Shown here piece by piece: positions 27,221 through 35,367 of a stretch of 64,000 nucleotides of DNA. The stretch covers positions 806,001 to 870,000 of the forward strand of contig NZ_CP017326.1 in the NCBI RefSeq assembly GCF_001761545.1, in the 5' to 3' direction. Within the stretch, counting starts at the first letter, position 1. The number at the start of each line of letters is the position of its first letter. The position numbers and the translations under genes were made by a program. The DNA comes from Weissella soli. Lineage in GTDB: Bacteria; Bacillota; Bacilli; Lactobacillales; Lactobacillaceae. The notes beneath the pieces were generated by a model. The model ran no database searches. It was given only the letters and a program-made list of their open reading frames with translations, and was not told the origin of the DNA.

Positions 27221-28408
27221 TTAGTCGTTAACTGTAGTAACAGTTCCGGCACCGACAGTACGTCCACCTTCACGAACAGTAAACTTCAATCCTTCTTCAA
27301 TGGCAACTGGAGAGATCAACTTTACATCGAAAGTAACGTGATCACCAGGCATAACCATTTCTACACCTTCTGGCAACTGAACAACTCCAGTAACGTCAGT
27401 AGTGTGGAAGTAGAATTGTGGACGGTAGTTAGTGAAGAATGGCGTGTGACGGCCTCCTTCTTCCTTAGTCAAGACATAAACTTCAGCCAAGAAGTCTGTG
27501 TGTGTCTTGATTGAACCTGGCTTAGCCAAAACTTGTCCACGTTCGATTTCAGTACGGTCAACACCACGCAACAAAGCACCGATGTTGTCTCCGGCTTGAG
27601 CTGATTCCATAGTCTTACGGAACATTTCGATTCCAGTAACAACTGTCTTACGAACGTCTTCCTTCAAACCAACGATTTCAACTTCGTCGTTCAAGTTAAC
27701 AGTTCCACGGTCGATACGTCCAGAAGCAACAGTTCCACGACCAGTGATCGTGAAGACGTCTTCAACTGGCATCAAGAATGGCTTTTCAGTATCACGCTCT
27801 GGAGTTGGGATGTATTCGTCAACGATGTCCATCAAGTTCTTGATGATTTCAACGTTTTCTGCATCACCTTCCAAGGCCTTCAAAGCTGAACCACGTACGA
27901 ATGGAATGTTATCACCATCGAAGTCATATTCTGACAACAATTCACGTGCTTCCATTTCGACCAAGTCAACCAATTCTTCGTCGTCAACCAAATCAGTCTT
28001 GTTCAAGAAGACGATTAGGTATTCAACACCAACTTGGCGAGCCAACAAGATGTGCTCACGAGTTTGTGGCATAGGACCGTCAGTGGCAGCAATAACCAAG
28101 ATAGCACCGTCCATTTGGGCAGCACCAGTGATCATGTTCTTAACGTAGTCCGCGTGACCAGGGGCGTCGATGTGGGCGTAGTGGCGCTTCTCAGTCTCAT
28201 ACTCGATGTGAGCAGTGTTGATTGTGATTCCACGTTCCTTTTCTTCAGGAGCCGCGTCGATTGATGCAAAGTCTGTTTGCTTTGACAATCCCATGTCAGC
28301 CAACGTCTTTGAGATCGCAGCTGTCAAAGTAGTCTTACCGTGGTCGACGTGACCAATAGTTCCGATGTTAACGTGCGGCTTTGTACGCTCGTAATGTTCC
28401 TTAGCCAA
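27221..28408 (-). CDS. tuf: Elongation factor Tu
   Basis: A 395-residue translation GTPase that brings aminoacyl-tRNA to the ribosome. G1 is GHVDHGKT, switch I contains [10 protein letters not shown]3 is DAPGH, G4 is NKTD and G5 is SALK. Domains 2 and 3 follow with [13 protein letters not shown] and the C-terminal [14 protein letters not shown]. It stands alone here, away from the str operon, with its own promoter and terminator. Codon use looks strongly biased, as expected for a very highly expressed gene. Confidence 0.99.
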   Translation of the reverse strand: MAKEHYERTKPHVNIGTIGHVDHGKTTLTAAISKTLADMGLSKQTDFASIDAAPEEKERGITINTAHIEYETEKRHYAHIDAPGHADYVKNMITGAAQMDGAILVIAATDGPMPQTREHILLARQVGVEYLIVFLNKTDLVDDEELVDLVEMEARELLSEYDFDGDNIPFVRGSALKALEGDAENVEIIKNLMDIVDEYIPTPERDTEKPFLMPVEDVFTITGRGTVASGRIDRGTVNLNDEVEIVGLKEDVRKTVVTGIEMFRKTMESAQAGDNIGALLRGVDRTEIERGQVLAKPGSIKTHTDFLAEVYVLTKEEGGRHTPFFTNYRPQFYFHTTDVTGVVQLPEGVEMVMPGDHVTFDVKLISPVAIEEGLKFTVREGGRTVGAGTVTTVND

Positions 28409-28470
28409 AAGCTTATCCTCCTAATTTTCGCAGATGTAACTAGTTACAACTTTAAAAGTTGCATATAATA

Positions 28471-28476
28471 ATTATA
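28471..28476 (-). promoter_or_regulatory. Probable -10 box of the tuf promoter
   Basis: Minus-strand TATAAT, 62 bases upstream of the tuf start, preceded by TG-rich sequence but without a clear -35. An AT-rich palindrome (ACTTTTAAAGT) lies between it and the gene. Confidence 0.4.
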
Positions 28477-28633
28477 CTACAACCCGTGCTGAAATACACA
28501 TCTTTGCGAAAAATAAATAATTGTTTGTTTCCATTTGGAAAACTTAAGTTATTATATCCAATCAAAACGCATTTGTAAACTGTTTATCAGTGAATATATC
28601 TGAATTTACCGGACTTTTTGCCGATTATGGCGC

Positions 28634-29527
28634 TCACATTAACAGGGCCAGTGATTTTTCTTGCAGTTCACGGCGTAATGCGCGTTGGGTTGGATCTTCA
28701 TTTGCATATTCCTCACCCACCATTTCAGCCAAAACAGCCTGTGCCCACTGATCGGGATCTTTGACCACCCGATCCAGTGCTGGGTAAGCCACCATTAACG
28801 CAAGCCGCACCGTGGCCAGTAACGTTTCGAGTTGTTGATCATCAAAGTTTTGATATTTTTCTAAGGCTTGTTTGATGGCTTTAAACTCAACCGTGTCGTC
28901 GATAGCCACCAGTTTTGCAGGGACAAAGGTAATCTGTTGGTCCTGCAACCAATCACTTTTGACCGGCTGGTTGACGGCTAACCGACGCAGGCGATCAATG
29001 ATCGTGGCCCGCGTAATGGGATGAATATAGGGGTCGACCAATAAGTATTGCGCGCCGTGCACATAGGCCTCGTAAGGGAGCTTCTCAGCCTCTTCTAAAC
29101 GATGCGCTTGTTGGGCAACGTCTTCATTACTAAGATGGTAAAAATGGCGTTGAATAGTTTGGATGGTTTCGCGCATATCCTCGGCATAAGCTGCTTCAGC
29201 CGTTTCAATTTCACTCAATAACGCAGCAGATACGGCAGTTTCCAGACTAAATTCACGCGCCTTTAAAAAATGACGATTGTGCATTAACACAGCCATGTAG
29301 GCTTCTGGTTTTGTTTCGAGATACTCATCCACAAACTCATCCATAATCATTTCAGCCAATTGAAATTGACCATCAGCGATTAAAACTTCAGTGACAAATT
29401 GATTGAGGGCAAAGGTTTGTCGCTCATTATACAAGTCATCTAAGACATCAAGGGCATCAATGATCCGACCATCCGCAAAAAATTGACGTGCTTTTGTCTC
29501 TTGTTGGTTAAATTCGATGTCATTCAT
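28634..29527 (-). CDS. Uncharacterised acidic helical-repeat protein
   Basis: A 297-residue soluble protein that I do not recognise with certainty. It is acidic and almost wholly helical, with an N-terminal stretch (ARQFFADGRIIDALDVLDDL, then QFQLAEMIMDEFVDEY) that has the spacing of TPR-like helix pairs. No catalytic motif or membrane segment is visible. It starts after a terminator that follows rnjB, with GGGGGT before the ATG. A scaffold or regulatory adaptor is possible. Neighbouring tuf and RNase J2 give no firm link to function. Confidence 0.6.
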   Translation of the reverse strand: MNDIEFNQQETKARQFFADGRIIDALDVLDDLYNERQTFALNQFVTEVLIADGQFQLAEMIMDEFVDEYLETKPEAYMAVLMHNRHFLKAREFSLETAVSAALLSEIETAEAAYAEDMRETIQTIQRHFYHLSNEDVAQQAHRLEEAEKLPYEAYVHGAQYLLVDPYIHPITRATIIDRLRRLAVNQPVKSDWLQDQQITFVPAKLVAIDDTVEFKAIKQALEKYQNFDDQQLETLLATVRLALMVAYPALDRVVKDPDQWAQAVLAEMVGEEYANEDPTQRALRRELQEKSLALLM

Positions 29528-29552
29528 AGCGCTACCCCCGTCTGTGTAGAAA

Positions 29553-29588
29553 AACTGCTATCCAACCATTGCTTGTTGAATAGCAGTT
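29553..29588 (-). terminator. Terminator of rnjB
   Basis: AACTGCTAT pairs with ATAGCAGTT around an 18-base loop and is followed on the minus strand by T5. It lies between the RNase J2 stop and the next gene's start. Confidence 0.75.
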
Positions 29589-29593
29589 CTTAA

Positions 29594-31465
29594 TTAGTTT
29601 TCTTGTGTTGCTACCGGTGCAACTGTCGCCGGGTTTTTAGGCTTACGACGACGAGGACGGCGCTTCTTCTTCGCTTCCCCATCACCCGTTTGGGCTGGTT
29701 GGTTCACATTAACCGCAGGCGTTGGTGCGTTCCCTTGATTTGGTTGATTATCAGCATGGGCTGACTTAGGCTTCTTACGACGACGACCGTTTTGGTTTGC
29801 CTCCATAATAACCGGCAAAATCACGGGCTTACGACGTGTTTGTTCGTACAAGTACTTACCTAAAACATCACGGACAGAATTTTTTAAGTTACCCCAATCA
29901 AATTCCTTGGTATTCTTGATGCCATCAGCAACCGTATTTTGCACTAATTCACCCGCTTCATGCATCAAATCCCGCGAAGTCTTCACGTAAACAAAGCCAC
30001 GTGAATCAATCTTTGGTGCGGCCACCACCTTTTTCTTTTTACGATCAATGGTAACAACGGCGATTAACACGCCATCTTCTGACAAAATGCGGCGATCGTT
30101 CAAGACGATTGAACCAATATCACCCACGCCAGAACCGTCAATCATCGTTGAACCAACTTGGATTGAACCAGTCAAGACAGGCTCGGCTGTCAATTGCAAG
30201 TTGTCACCATTCTTAAGGATGAAGGTATGTGCCTCGGTGTAACCCACTTCCTTAGCTGCATGAGCCGCGGCGTTTAAGACCCGGTACTCCCCCTGCACTG
30301 GAATGACATTTTCCGGCTTGAGCAAGTTTAACATAAATTGGAAATCGTTCTTCGAGGCATGCCCTGAAGACTTCAAATCAGTTGAGATTTGCTTCACATC
30401 AGCCCCAGCACGGAAAAGTGAGTCACGCGTACGGGCCACAATTCCCTCCATCGCTGTTGATGGGGTCGTTGTAATAAAGACCAAATCACCCTTTTGGATT
30501 TGAATGCTCCGGTCATCACCATGGGCCATCCGTTGTAAGTGGCGGATGGGTTCCCCCATCTTACCAGTTTCTAGGATGACCGTTTCTTCAGGTGTCAACT
30601 TGGCCATGTTCTTCAATGAAACAAAGAGTTCATTTTCTGGTACCGGCAGGCTCAACTTCTTCAAGCGTAGCGCCGTGCGCACAACCTTTTCTAGATCATT
30701 CCCAGAAAGGACGATTTTACGCCCAACCTTATAACTGGCGTCAATGACTTGTTGGATACGTTGGATGTTTGAAGCCACTGCAGCCACAATGATGCGTCCC
30801 TTATGATGATGCATGCCATCATAAATGTACGTCGCAATTTCGGATTCATGCGCAGACTGACCAATGTTAGCCGTCCCAGCCGCATCAATCAACAAGGCCT
30901 TCACACCCTTACGTCCAATTTCAGCTAAGCGCAATAAATCAGTCCGGTAGTATGGTGACGCTGTGGTATCAAACTTGAAGTCACCAGTATAAACAATTTG
31001 CCCCTCTGGTGTCCCAATAACAATCCCCAAAGACTCTGGGATCGTATGGGTCGTTTCAAAGAATGAGACGGTAACATCTCCAAATTCCACTTCTTGATCA
31101 CCACGCACAATGTGGTAATCATTAAAGTCCTTCGTCAAAGGTTCTGCTTCAATGGCCAATTTTGCCAATTCAATGGTGATTTCTGAACCAAAAACAGGGA
31201 CAGACATCTCTGACAATAAGTATGGCAAGGCCCCAATGGCATCCGCATGACCATGCGTCAAAAAGATGCCGGCCACCTTATCTTGGTGTTCAACTAAGTA
31301 TTGGAAGTCAGGAATGACTACGTCCACACCCAACAAATCACTTTCTGGGTACTTTAACCCAGCATCTAAAATAAAAATATCTTCATCAACCGTTACGGCA
31401 TACATGTTTTTCCCGTTTTCACGCAAACCACCGAACGGCATTACGCTTAATGTCGTGTTACTCAT
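29594..31465 (-). CDS. rnjB: Ribonuclease J2, with basic C-terminal extension
   Basis: A 623-residue metallo-beta-lactamase/beta-CASP protein. The metal motif is HGHADAIG (71-78) where RNase J1 has HxHxDH, and the second aspartate-serine motif reads LIDAAGTANIG. These changes mark the J2 paralogue, which has weak activity and works in a complex with J1. The body ends near residue 552. A tail of about 70 residues follows with basic clusters GRRRKKPK and KKKRRPRRRKPK split by a Pro/Gln/Asn linker. B. subtilis J2 lacks such a tail, which may bind RNA or the ribosome. The partner J1 is encoded at 57732-59411. Confidence 0.93.
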   Translation of the reverse strand: MSNTTLSVMPFGGLRENGKNMYAVTVDEDIFILDAGLKYPESDLLGVDVVIPDFQYLVEHQDKVAGIFLTHGHADAIGALPYLLSEMSVPVFGSEITIELAKLAIEAEPLTKDFNDYHIVRGDQEVEFGDVTVSFFETTHTIPESLGIVIGTPEGQIVYTGDFKFDTTASPYYRTDLLRLAEIGRKGVKALLIDAAGTANIGQSAHESEIATYIYDGMHHHKGRIIVAAVASNIQRIQQVIDASYKVGRKIVLSGNDLEKVVRTALRLKKLSLPVPENELFVSLKNMAKLTPEETVILETGKMGEPIRHLQRMAHGDDRSIQIQKGDLVFITTTPSTAMEGIVARTRDSLFRAGADVKQISTDLKSSGHASKNDFQFMLNLLKPENVIPVQGEYRVLNAAAHAAKEVGYTEAHTFILKNGDNLQLTAEPVLTGSIQVGSTMIDGSGVGDIGSIVLNDRRILSEDGVLIAVVTIDRKKKKVVAAPKIDSRGFVYVKTSRDLMHEAGELVQNTVADGIKNTKEFDWGNLKNSVRDVLGKYLYEQTRRKPVILPVIMEANQNGRRRKKPKSAHADNQPNQGNAPTPAVNVNQPAQTGDGEAKKKRRPRRRKPKNPATVAPVATQEN

Positions 31466-31585
31466 AATTTATTAATCTCATTTCTTAACGGGCTAGCAGT
31501 TACTAAGACCCAACGTTAGTATTTATTTTCTATATTACCATAAATCTTAGACGCCTCCAACAAAATCTCTTGCGTAAACGAAAAA

Positions 31586-31640
31586 TCCCTCAGTGATAAC
31601 TCAAAGAAAGCAAGGACATTTCTTGAGCTACCACCAGGGA
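31586..31640 (-). terminator. Terminator of the S9 peptidase gene
   Basis: A long stem with TCCCT at one end and AGGGA at the other and further pairing inside (TTTGAG/CTCAAG, TATCAC/GTGGTA). On the minus strand it is followed by T5. It lies 14 bases after the stop codon. Confidence 0.8.
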
Positions 31641-31653
31641 CTCTGTGTGGTAC

Positions 31654-33522
31654 TTATTGATGATGATTTAACCAACTCTGCATTTTCTCAATTCGTAAGA
31701 CGCGCAGGTTTGGTAACCCATTTCGTGAGACACCGTGCCATGATTGGGGTAATCGGACCAACTCTACTTCAACGTCATTCGTCATTTTTAGTGCAGTAAA
31801 GTAAGCTTCGGACTGACTCAACGGTGTGCGCATATCATACTCACCGTGCAGCAATAAAATTGGGGTCCGGACCGTTTTGACATAGGCAATGGGTGACTTA
31901 TGGTAAAGCACTTGGCGGCCACTCTCGTCATATGGACTGACGCCCATCTCATCGGTAATGAACACCGATCCAATATCGGAAGTCCCTGCTAACATCATCC
32001 AATCAGTGACCGGACGTTGCGCAATAGCTGCTTTAAACCGGGTTGTATGACCAATCGCCCAAGTCGTCATATACCCACCATAGGAACCACCAATGATGTA
32101 CTGGCGCGTGGCATCAATCAACTCGGGGTGTTGCGTGATCGCTGCATCCAACCCGGTCAGCAAATCACGGTAATCCTGTTCACCATAATGCTGGATGACT
32201 GCATCCATAAAGGCTTGCCCATACGTCGTCGAGCCATGGGGATTAATAAAGACAACGTTATACCCTAACGCGGTTAATTGCTGAAATTCCAAGAAAAAAG
32301 TATCACCGTAGGCCGCATGCGGGCCACCGTGGACATACAAAATGACGGGCGCCTGGGTCCCTGCTTGATTAGGCATAAACCAGGCATCGATAATCGCTTG
32401 ATTTTCACTGAGGAAAACATATTTTTGCGCGATTGGATAGGTTTGATGCTCGTCAAACTGCACCGCCTTGGTCGTGAGATCAATTAATTGACTCGGATGG
32501 TCAGTGGTTGAACGCAACACCATGGCAAATTCGTCATCAAATGCAAAATCGACAATCTGTTCACGTTCATCGCGAATCAAAGTAACTGCCCCGCTCAGAT
32601 CGCCGATATACAACCGGGAATGCCCGTGATAGCCCGTTTGAAACACAAAATTATCGTCATCAAGCCACTTCAAATGGCGGGCTTGCCCTTTGATAATCGT
32701 ATCAGAGCTAATGCCAGCCGCCACATCCTCACTTTGAAAAATGCCATTCAACGTATTTTCAGCAAAATTAAAGCGATAGAGTGCACTCATCCGGTGGTTC
32801 AAATTTTGCTTATCTTGCGCCACAAATAAAACATCGGCCCCGTTTGTGCTGTATTGGGCCTCTGAAACCTCAGCAATTCCATCATGCGAGATGACAAAGG
32901 TTTTGTCCGCAGCAACCTGATATTCCACCAATTCATTAAACACATATAAGGCATCATATGATGTCGTTTGCCGCGTATAAAGCACGCGACTATCTGCGAA
33001 GGCATCCAGCAACACCAACGGCGTCTTAGCGGACACGATTGTCCAATTCTTCTCAAACGTCTGGACTTTTAGATAATAATGCTGTTCCGTATCAATATAA
33101 CCCTTGTTATCAGCCTTATACGTTAAGGTTTTGATGCTGTGCAACGTGGGTTTATCTAAAACAAGGTTATGCTTTGGATATTTCTCAACCAAGGTCACAT
33201 AAACAATTGTGCCTGTGTTAGTTGGCACAAAATTGGTGATCTTAGTCTTTTCTGAGACAACCTTTTCATCCGCTGCATCGGGATGAAAACGGAAAATGTC
33301 ATTGTCAACTTGGTAATATAAGTGTTGACCCTGCGCGCGTATCTGTACGACTTGTTCCACTAGAATGGAAAATTCGCCGTCATGCAGTTCAACAAGATCG
33401 CTGACATAATCATTTTCAGTTTCACGCGCATGACTACGTAAGGCATATGTATGCCCATCTAAAACGTGTAAATCAGATAGCGGAAAGATTTCAAAGAGGT
33501 TTGGATTGATTGTCACTGTCAT
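31654..33522 (-). CDS. S9-family prolyl oligopeptidase/acylaminoacyl peptidase
   Basis: A 622-residue cytoplasmic serine peptidase. A beta-propeller-like N-terminal part (about 1-360) guards an alpha/beta-hydrolase domain. The nucleophile is in IGGSYGGYMTTW, the acid in LLHGEYDMRTPLSQ and the histidine in SWHGVSRNG. HGGPHAAYGDTFF forms the oxyanion region. It degrades short peptides, possibly with N-acyl or proline-containing ends. It is monocistronic. Confidence 0.92.
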   Translation of the reverse strand: MTVTINPNLFEIFPLSDLHVLDGHTYALRSHARETENDYVSDLVELHDGEFSILVEQVVQIRAQGQHLYYQVDNDIFRFHPDAADEKVVSEKTKITNFVPTNTGTIVYVTLVEKYPKHNLVLDKPTLHSIKTLTYKADNKGYIDTEQHYYLKVQTFEKNWTIVSAKTPLVLLDAFADSRVLYTRQTTSYDALYVFNELVEYQVAADKTFVISHDGIAEVSEAQYSTNGADVLFVAQDKQNLNHRMSALYRFNFAENTLNGIFQSEDVAAGISSDTIIKGQARHLKWLDDDNFVFQTGYHGHSRLYIGDLSGAVTLIRDEREQIVDFAFDDEFAMVLRSTTDHPSQLIDLTTKAVQFDEHQTYPIAQKYVFLSENQAIIDAWFMPNQAGTQAPVILYVHGGPHAAYGDTFFLEFQQLTALGYNVVFINPHGSTTYGQAFMDAVIQHYGEQDYRDLLTGLDAAITQHPELIDATRQYIIGGSYGGYMTTWAIGHTTRFKAAIAQRPVTDWMMLAGTSDIGSVFITDEMGVSPYDESGRQVLYHKSPIAYVKTVRTPILLLHGEYDMRTPLSQSEAYFTALKMTNDVEVELVRLPQSWHGVSRNGLPNLRVLRIEKMQSWLNHHQ

Positions 33523-33585
33523 ATGGGTACCTCGGTTATTGACTAAGTTATTACTCGTATTTTCCCATAAAAGACAGGTAGATAC

Positions 33586-33613
33586 AAAAAAACTACCGAT
33601 CTCTTGCGAAATC
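33586..33613 (-). terminator. Terminator of rpsT
   Basis: ACTACCGAT pairs with ATCAGTAGT (one mismatch), extended by A/T runs. It lies 20 bases after the rpsT stop codon and is followed by T's on the minus strand. Confidence 0.75.
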
Positions 33614-33633
33614 AGTAGTTTTTCTTAAATTTA

Positions 33634-33888
33634 TTACTTGTTTAACAAAGCTGCCAAACGTGACTTGTCACGTGAAGCCTTGTTCTTAGCAATCAATCCC
33701 TTTGAAGCTGCGCGATCCAAAGCAGATGAAGCATTAACAAACAACTCTTGTAAGTTGTCTGCACCAGCTTCAACAGCCTTGCGGAACTTCTTAACTTCAG
33801 TACGGTATGCTGAAGTAGCAATGATGTTGCGCTCGCGTTGAACCTTGTTCAAACGAGCACGCTTGATTGAACCTTCGATAACTGGCAT
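33634..33888 (-). CDS. rpsT: Small ribosomal subunit protein S20
   Basis: An 84-residue basic helical protein. It opens MPVIEGSIKRARLNKVQRE, ends with KNKASRDKSRLAALLNK and contains LDRAASKGLIAKNKA, the S20 signature. It binds 16S rRNA early in subunit assembly. It lies downstream of rpsO, the usual neighbourhood with holA and comEC in Lactobacillales. Confidence 0.97.
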   Translation of the reverse strand: MPVIEGSIKRARLNKVQRERNIIATSAYRTEVKKFRKAVEAGADNLQELFVNASSALDRAASKGLIAKNKASRDKSRLAALLNK

Positions 33889-33942
33889 CGTCTATTCTCC
33901 TTCGATGAAATGTCTTTGAATTTACGTGTTAATCGCTTAAAA

Positions 33943-34212
33943 TTAACGACGCAAACCAAGCTTAGCAATCAATTCACGGTAACGTTGTACGTCAGTGTTA
34001 CGCAAGTAGCGTAGCAAGTTACGACGGTGACCGATCTTCTTCATCAATCCACGTTGTGAATGGAAGTCATGCTTGTGCTCAGACATATGCCCGTTCAATG
34101 AGTTAATGTCAGCAGTCAAAACTGCAACTTGTACCTCAACTGAACCAGTATCACCTTCGTGACGTGCGAACTCCTTCATGATCTCATTCTTGCGTTCTGC
34201 AGAAATAGCCAT
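33943..34212 (-). CDS. rpsO: Small ribosomal subunit protein S15
   Basis: An 89-residue protein with the S15 signature [20 protein letters not shown] and [13 protein letters not shown]. It is a primary binder of the central domain of 16S rRNA. The ribosome binding site AAAGGTGG precedes the ATG. The upstream region can fold (34250-34296), which may be an autoregulatory leader. Confidence 0.98.
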   Translation of the reverse strand: MAISAERKNEIMKEFARHEGDTGSVEVQVAVLTADINSLNGHMSEHKHDFHSQRGLMKKIGHRRNLLRYLRNTDVQRYRELIAKLGLRR

Positions 34213-34249
34213 TGGAATGTTCCACCTTTCTTAAATAAATATAGTGTCG

Positions 34250-34296
34250 CCTAAAACCGAGTAGAACGATGGTGAACCGTTAAACACAGATTTAGG
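34250..34296 (-). promoter_or_regulatory. Structured leader upstream of rpsO, possible S15 binding site
   Basis: CCTAAA and TTTTAGG on the minus strand close an outer stem around an inner imperfect hairpin AACGGTTCACCATCGTT. S15 represses its own mRNA in many bacteria through such leaders. I cannot confirm the known Firmicutes fold by eye. Confidence 0.4.
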
Positions 34297-34350
34297 TCAT
34301 GCAAAATTGCACTAGGTTAGTATACCGGTTATTTCCAATAAGTGCAAGTA

Positions 34351-35367
34351 CTAAGATTGATTTTGAAAACGTAGGATAAATAACTCAAATAATAATTCAG
34401 GATCGCGCCGGGTGCTCTTAAGTTGCTTTTCCATGTTAACTAGGCCCAAAAAAGCTTGTGCTAGGTCTTTGTAGCCAAAACTACGCACAGTTTGTCGGGC
34501 TAACTTCACTCGATATGGATGCACCGATAACGCCGTTGCCAGTCCCTTTTCACTTAACTTGGACCCCTTCGCCTGCACTAAAAGTCGGAATTGGCCTAAA
34601 ATCGCACCTTGCAACCGTAATGGTTCTTCACCGTTCAAGATTAATTGATGATAAAGCATCACCGCTGGGGTAATTTTACGATGTAACAACAAATTAATGA
34701 GTTCAAAGACATCCTGGTTCAACGTGCGCGAAACCAACGCATCGACGGCTGCTTCTTCAATCACCTTGGTATCGATACTGTACAGCATCAACTTATCCAA
34801 TTCGGCCATAATTTGGGTGAGATTTAGATTAGTTAATTCAATGAGCCGATTACCTGCCGCTGCCGTCATTTGATACCCCTGCTCAGCCAACCGTTCATTA
34901 ATCATTTGCCGAATCTCTTTTTCTTCGATTTTCCCAAATGTTAAGTAGCCGGGCAATTCTTTTAACTGTTTCGTGATTTTCTTACGGCCATCCAATTTTT
35001 CAAATGGCGCGAAAATCACTAGAATTGTTTGTGGTTCGGGATGGGCCATGTATGTCTGTAGATCTTCGACATAGTGCTCGATCTTGCCACCAGTTTCCCC
35101 CGTGAGAAAATAGGCATTATCGATGATAACCACCCGCCGCTCACCAAAAAATGGCATGGCACGACTATCATCAATGGCAGCCCCGAGGGGTTGTTCGCGC
35201 ATATCAAACGTTGCTAAATTCATTGAACGATCTTCAGGCGCGACAATAGCAGTAAAGGCAGCCCGGACTTGTTCCATCAAATACAAATCAGTCCCTTGAA
35301 TGAGGTAAATGGGCTCGAACTCACCGCGCGATAGACTATTTTTGAGTGTTTGTAGCGTCAACGCCAT
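34351..35367 (-). CDS. holA: DNA polymerase III delta subunit
   Basis: A 338-residue clamp-loader subunit that opens the sliding clamp. It has the delta N-terminal AAA+-like fold (FEPIYLIQGTDLYLMEQVR), the conserved RRVVIIDNAYFL strand, and the helical collar with LTLNLTQIMAELDKLMLY-like packing. Its first 32 bases overlap the end of comEC, with GGGAGG inside comEC as its ribosome binding site. This is the usual comEC-holA order. Confidence 0.94.
   Translation of the reverse strand: MALTLQTLKNSLSRGEFEPIYLIQGTDLYLMEQVRAAFTAIVAPEDRSMNLATFDMREQPLGAAIDDSRAMPFFGERRVVIIDNAYFLTGETGGKIEHYVEDLQTYMAHPEPQTILVIFAPFEKLDGRKKITKQLKELPGYLTFGKIEEKEIRQMINERLAEQGYQMTAAAGNRLIELTNLNLTQIMAELDKLMLYSIDTKVIEEAAVDALVSRTLNQDVFELINLLLHRKITPAVMLYHQLILNGEEPLRLQGAILGQFRLLVQAKGSKLSEKGLATALSVHPYRVKLARQTVRSFGYKDLAQAFLGLVNMEKQLKSTRRDPELLFELFILRFQNQS

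Noticed and set aside
29594-31465. Second copy of RNase J1
   Set aside because: The altered metal motif and the missing SDST motif place it with J2, not as a duplicate of J1.
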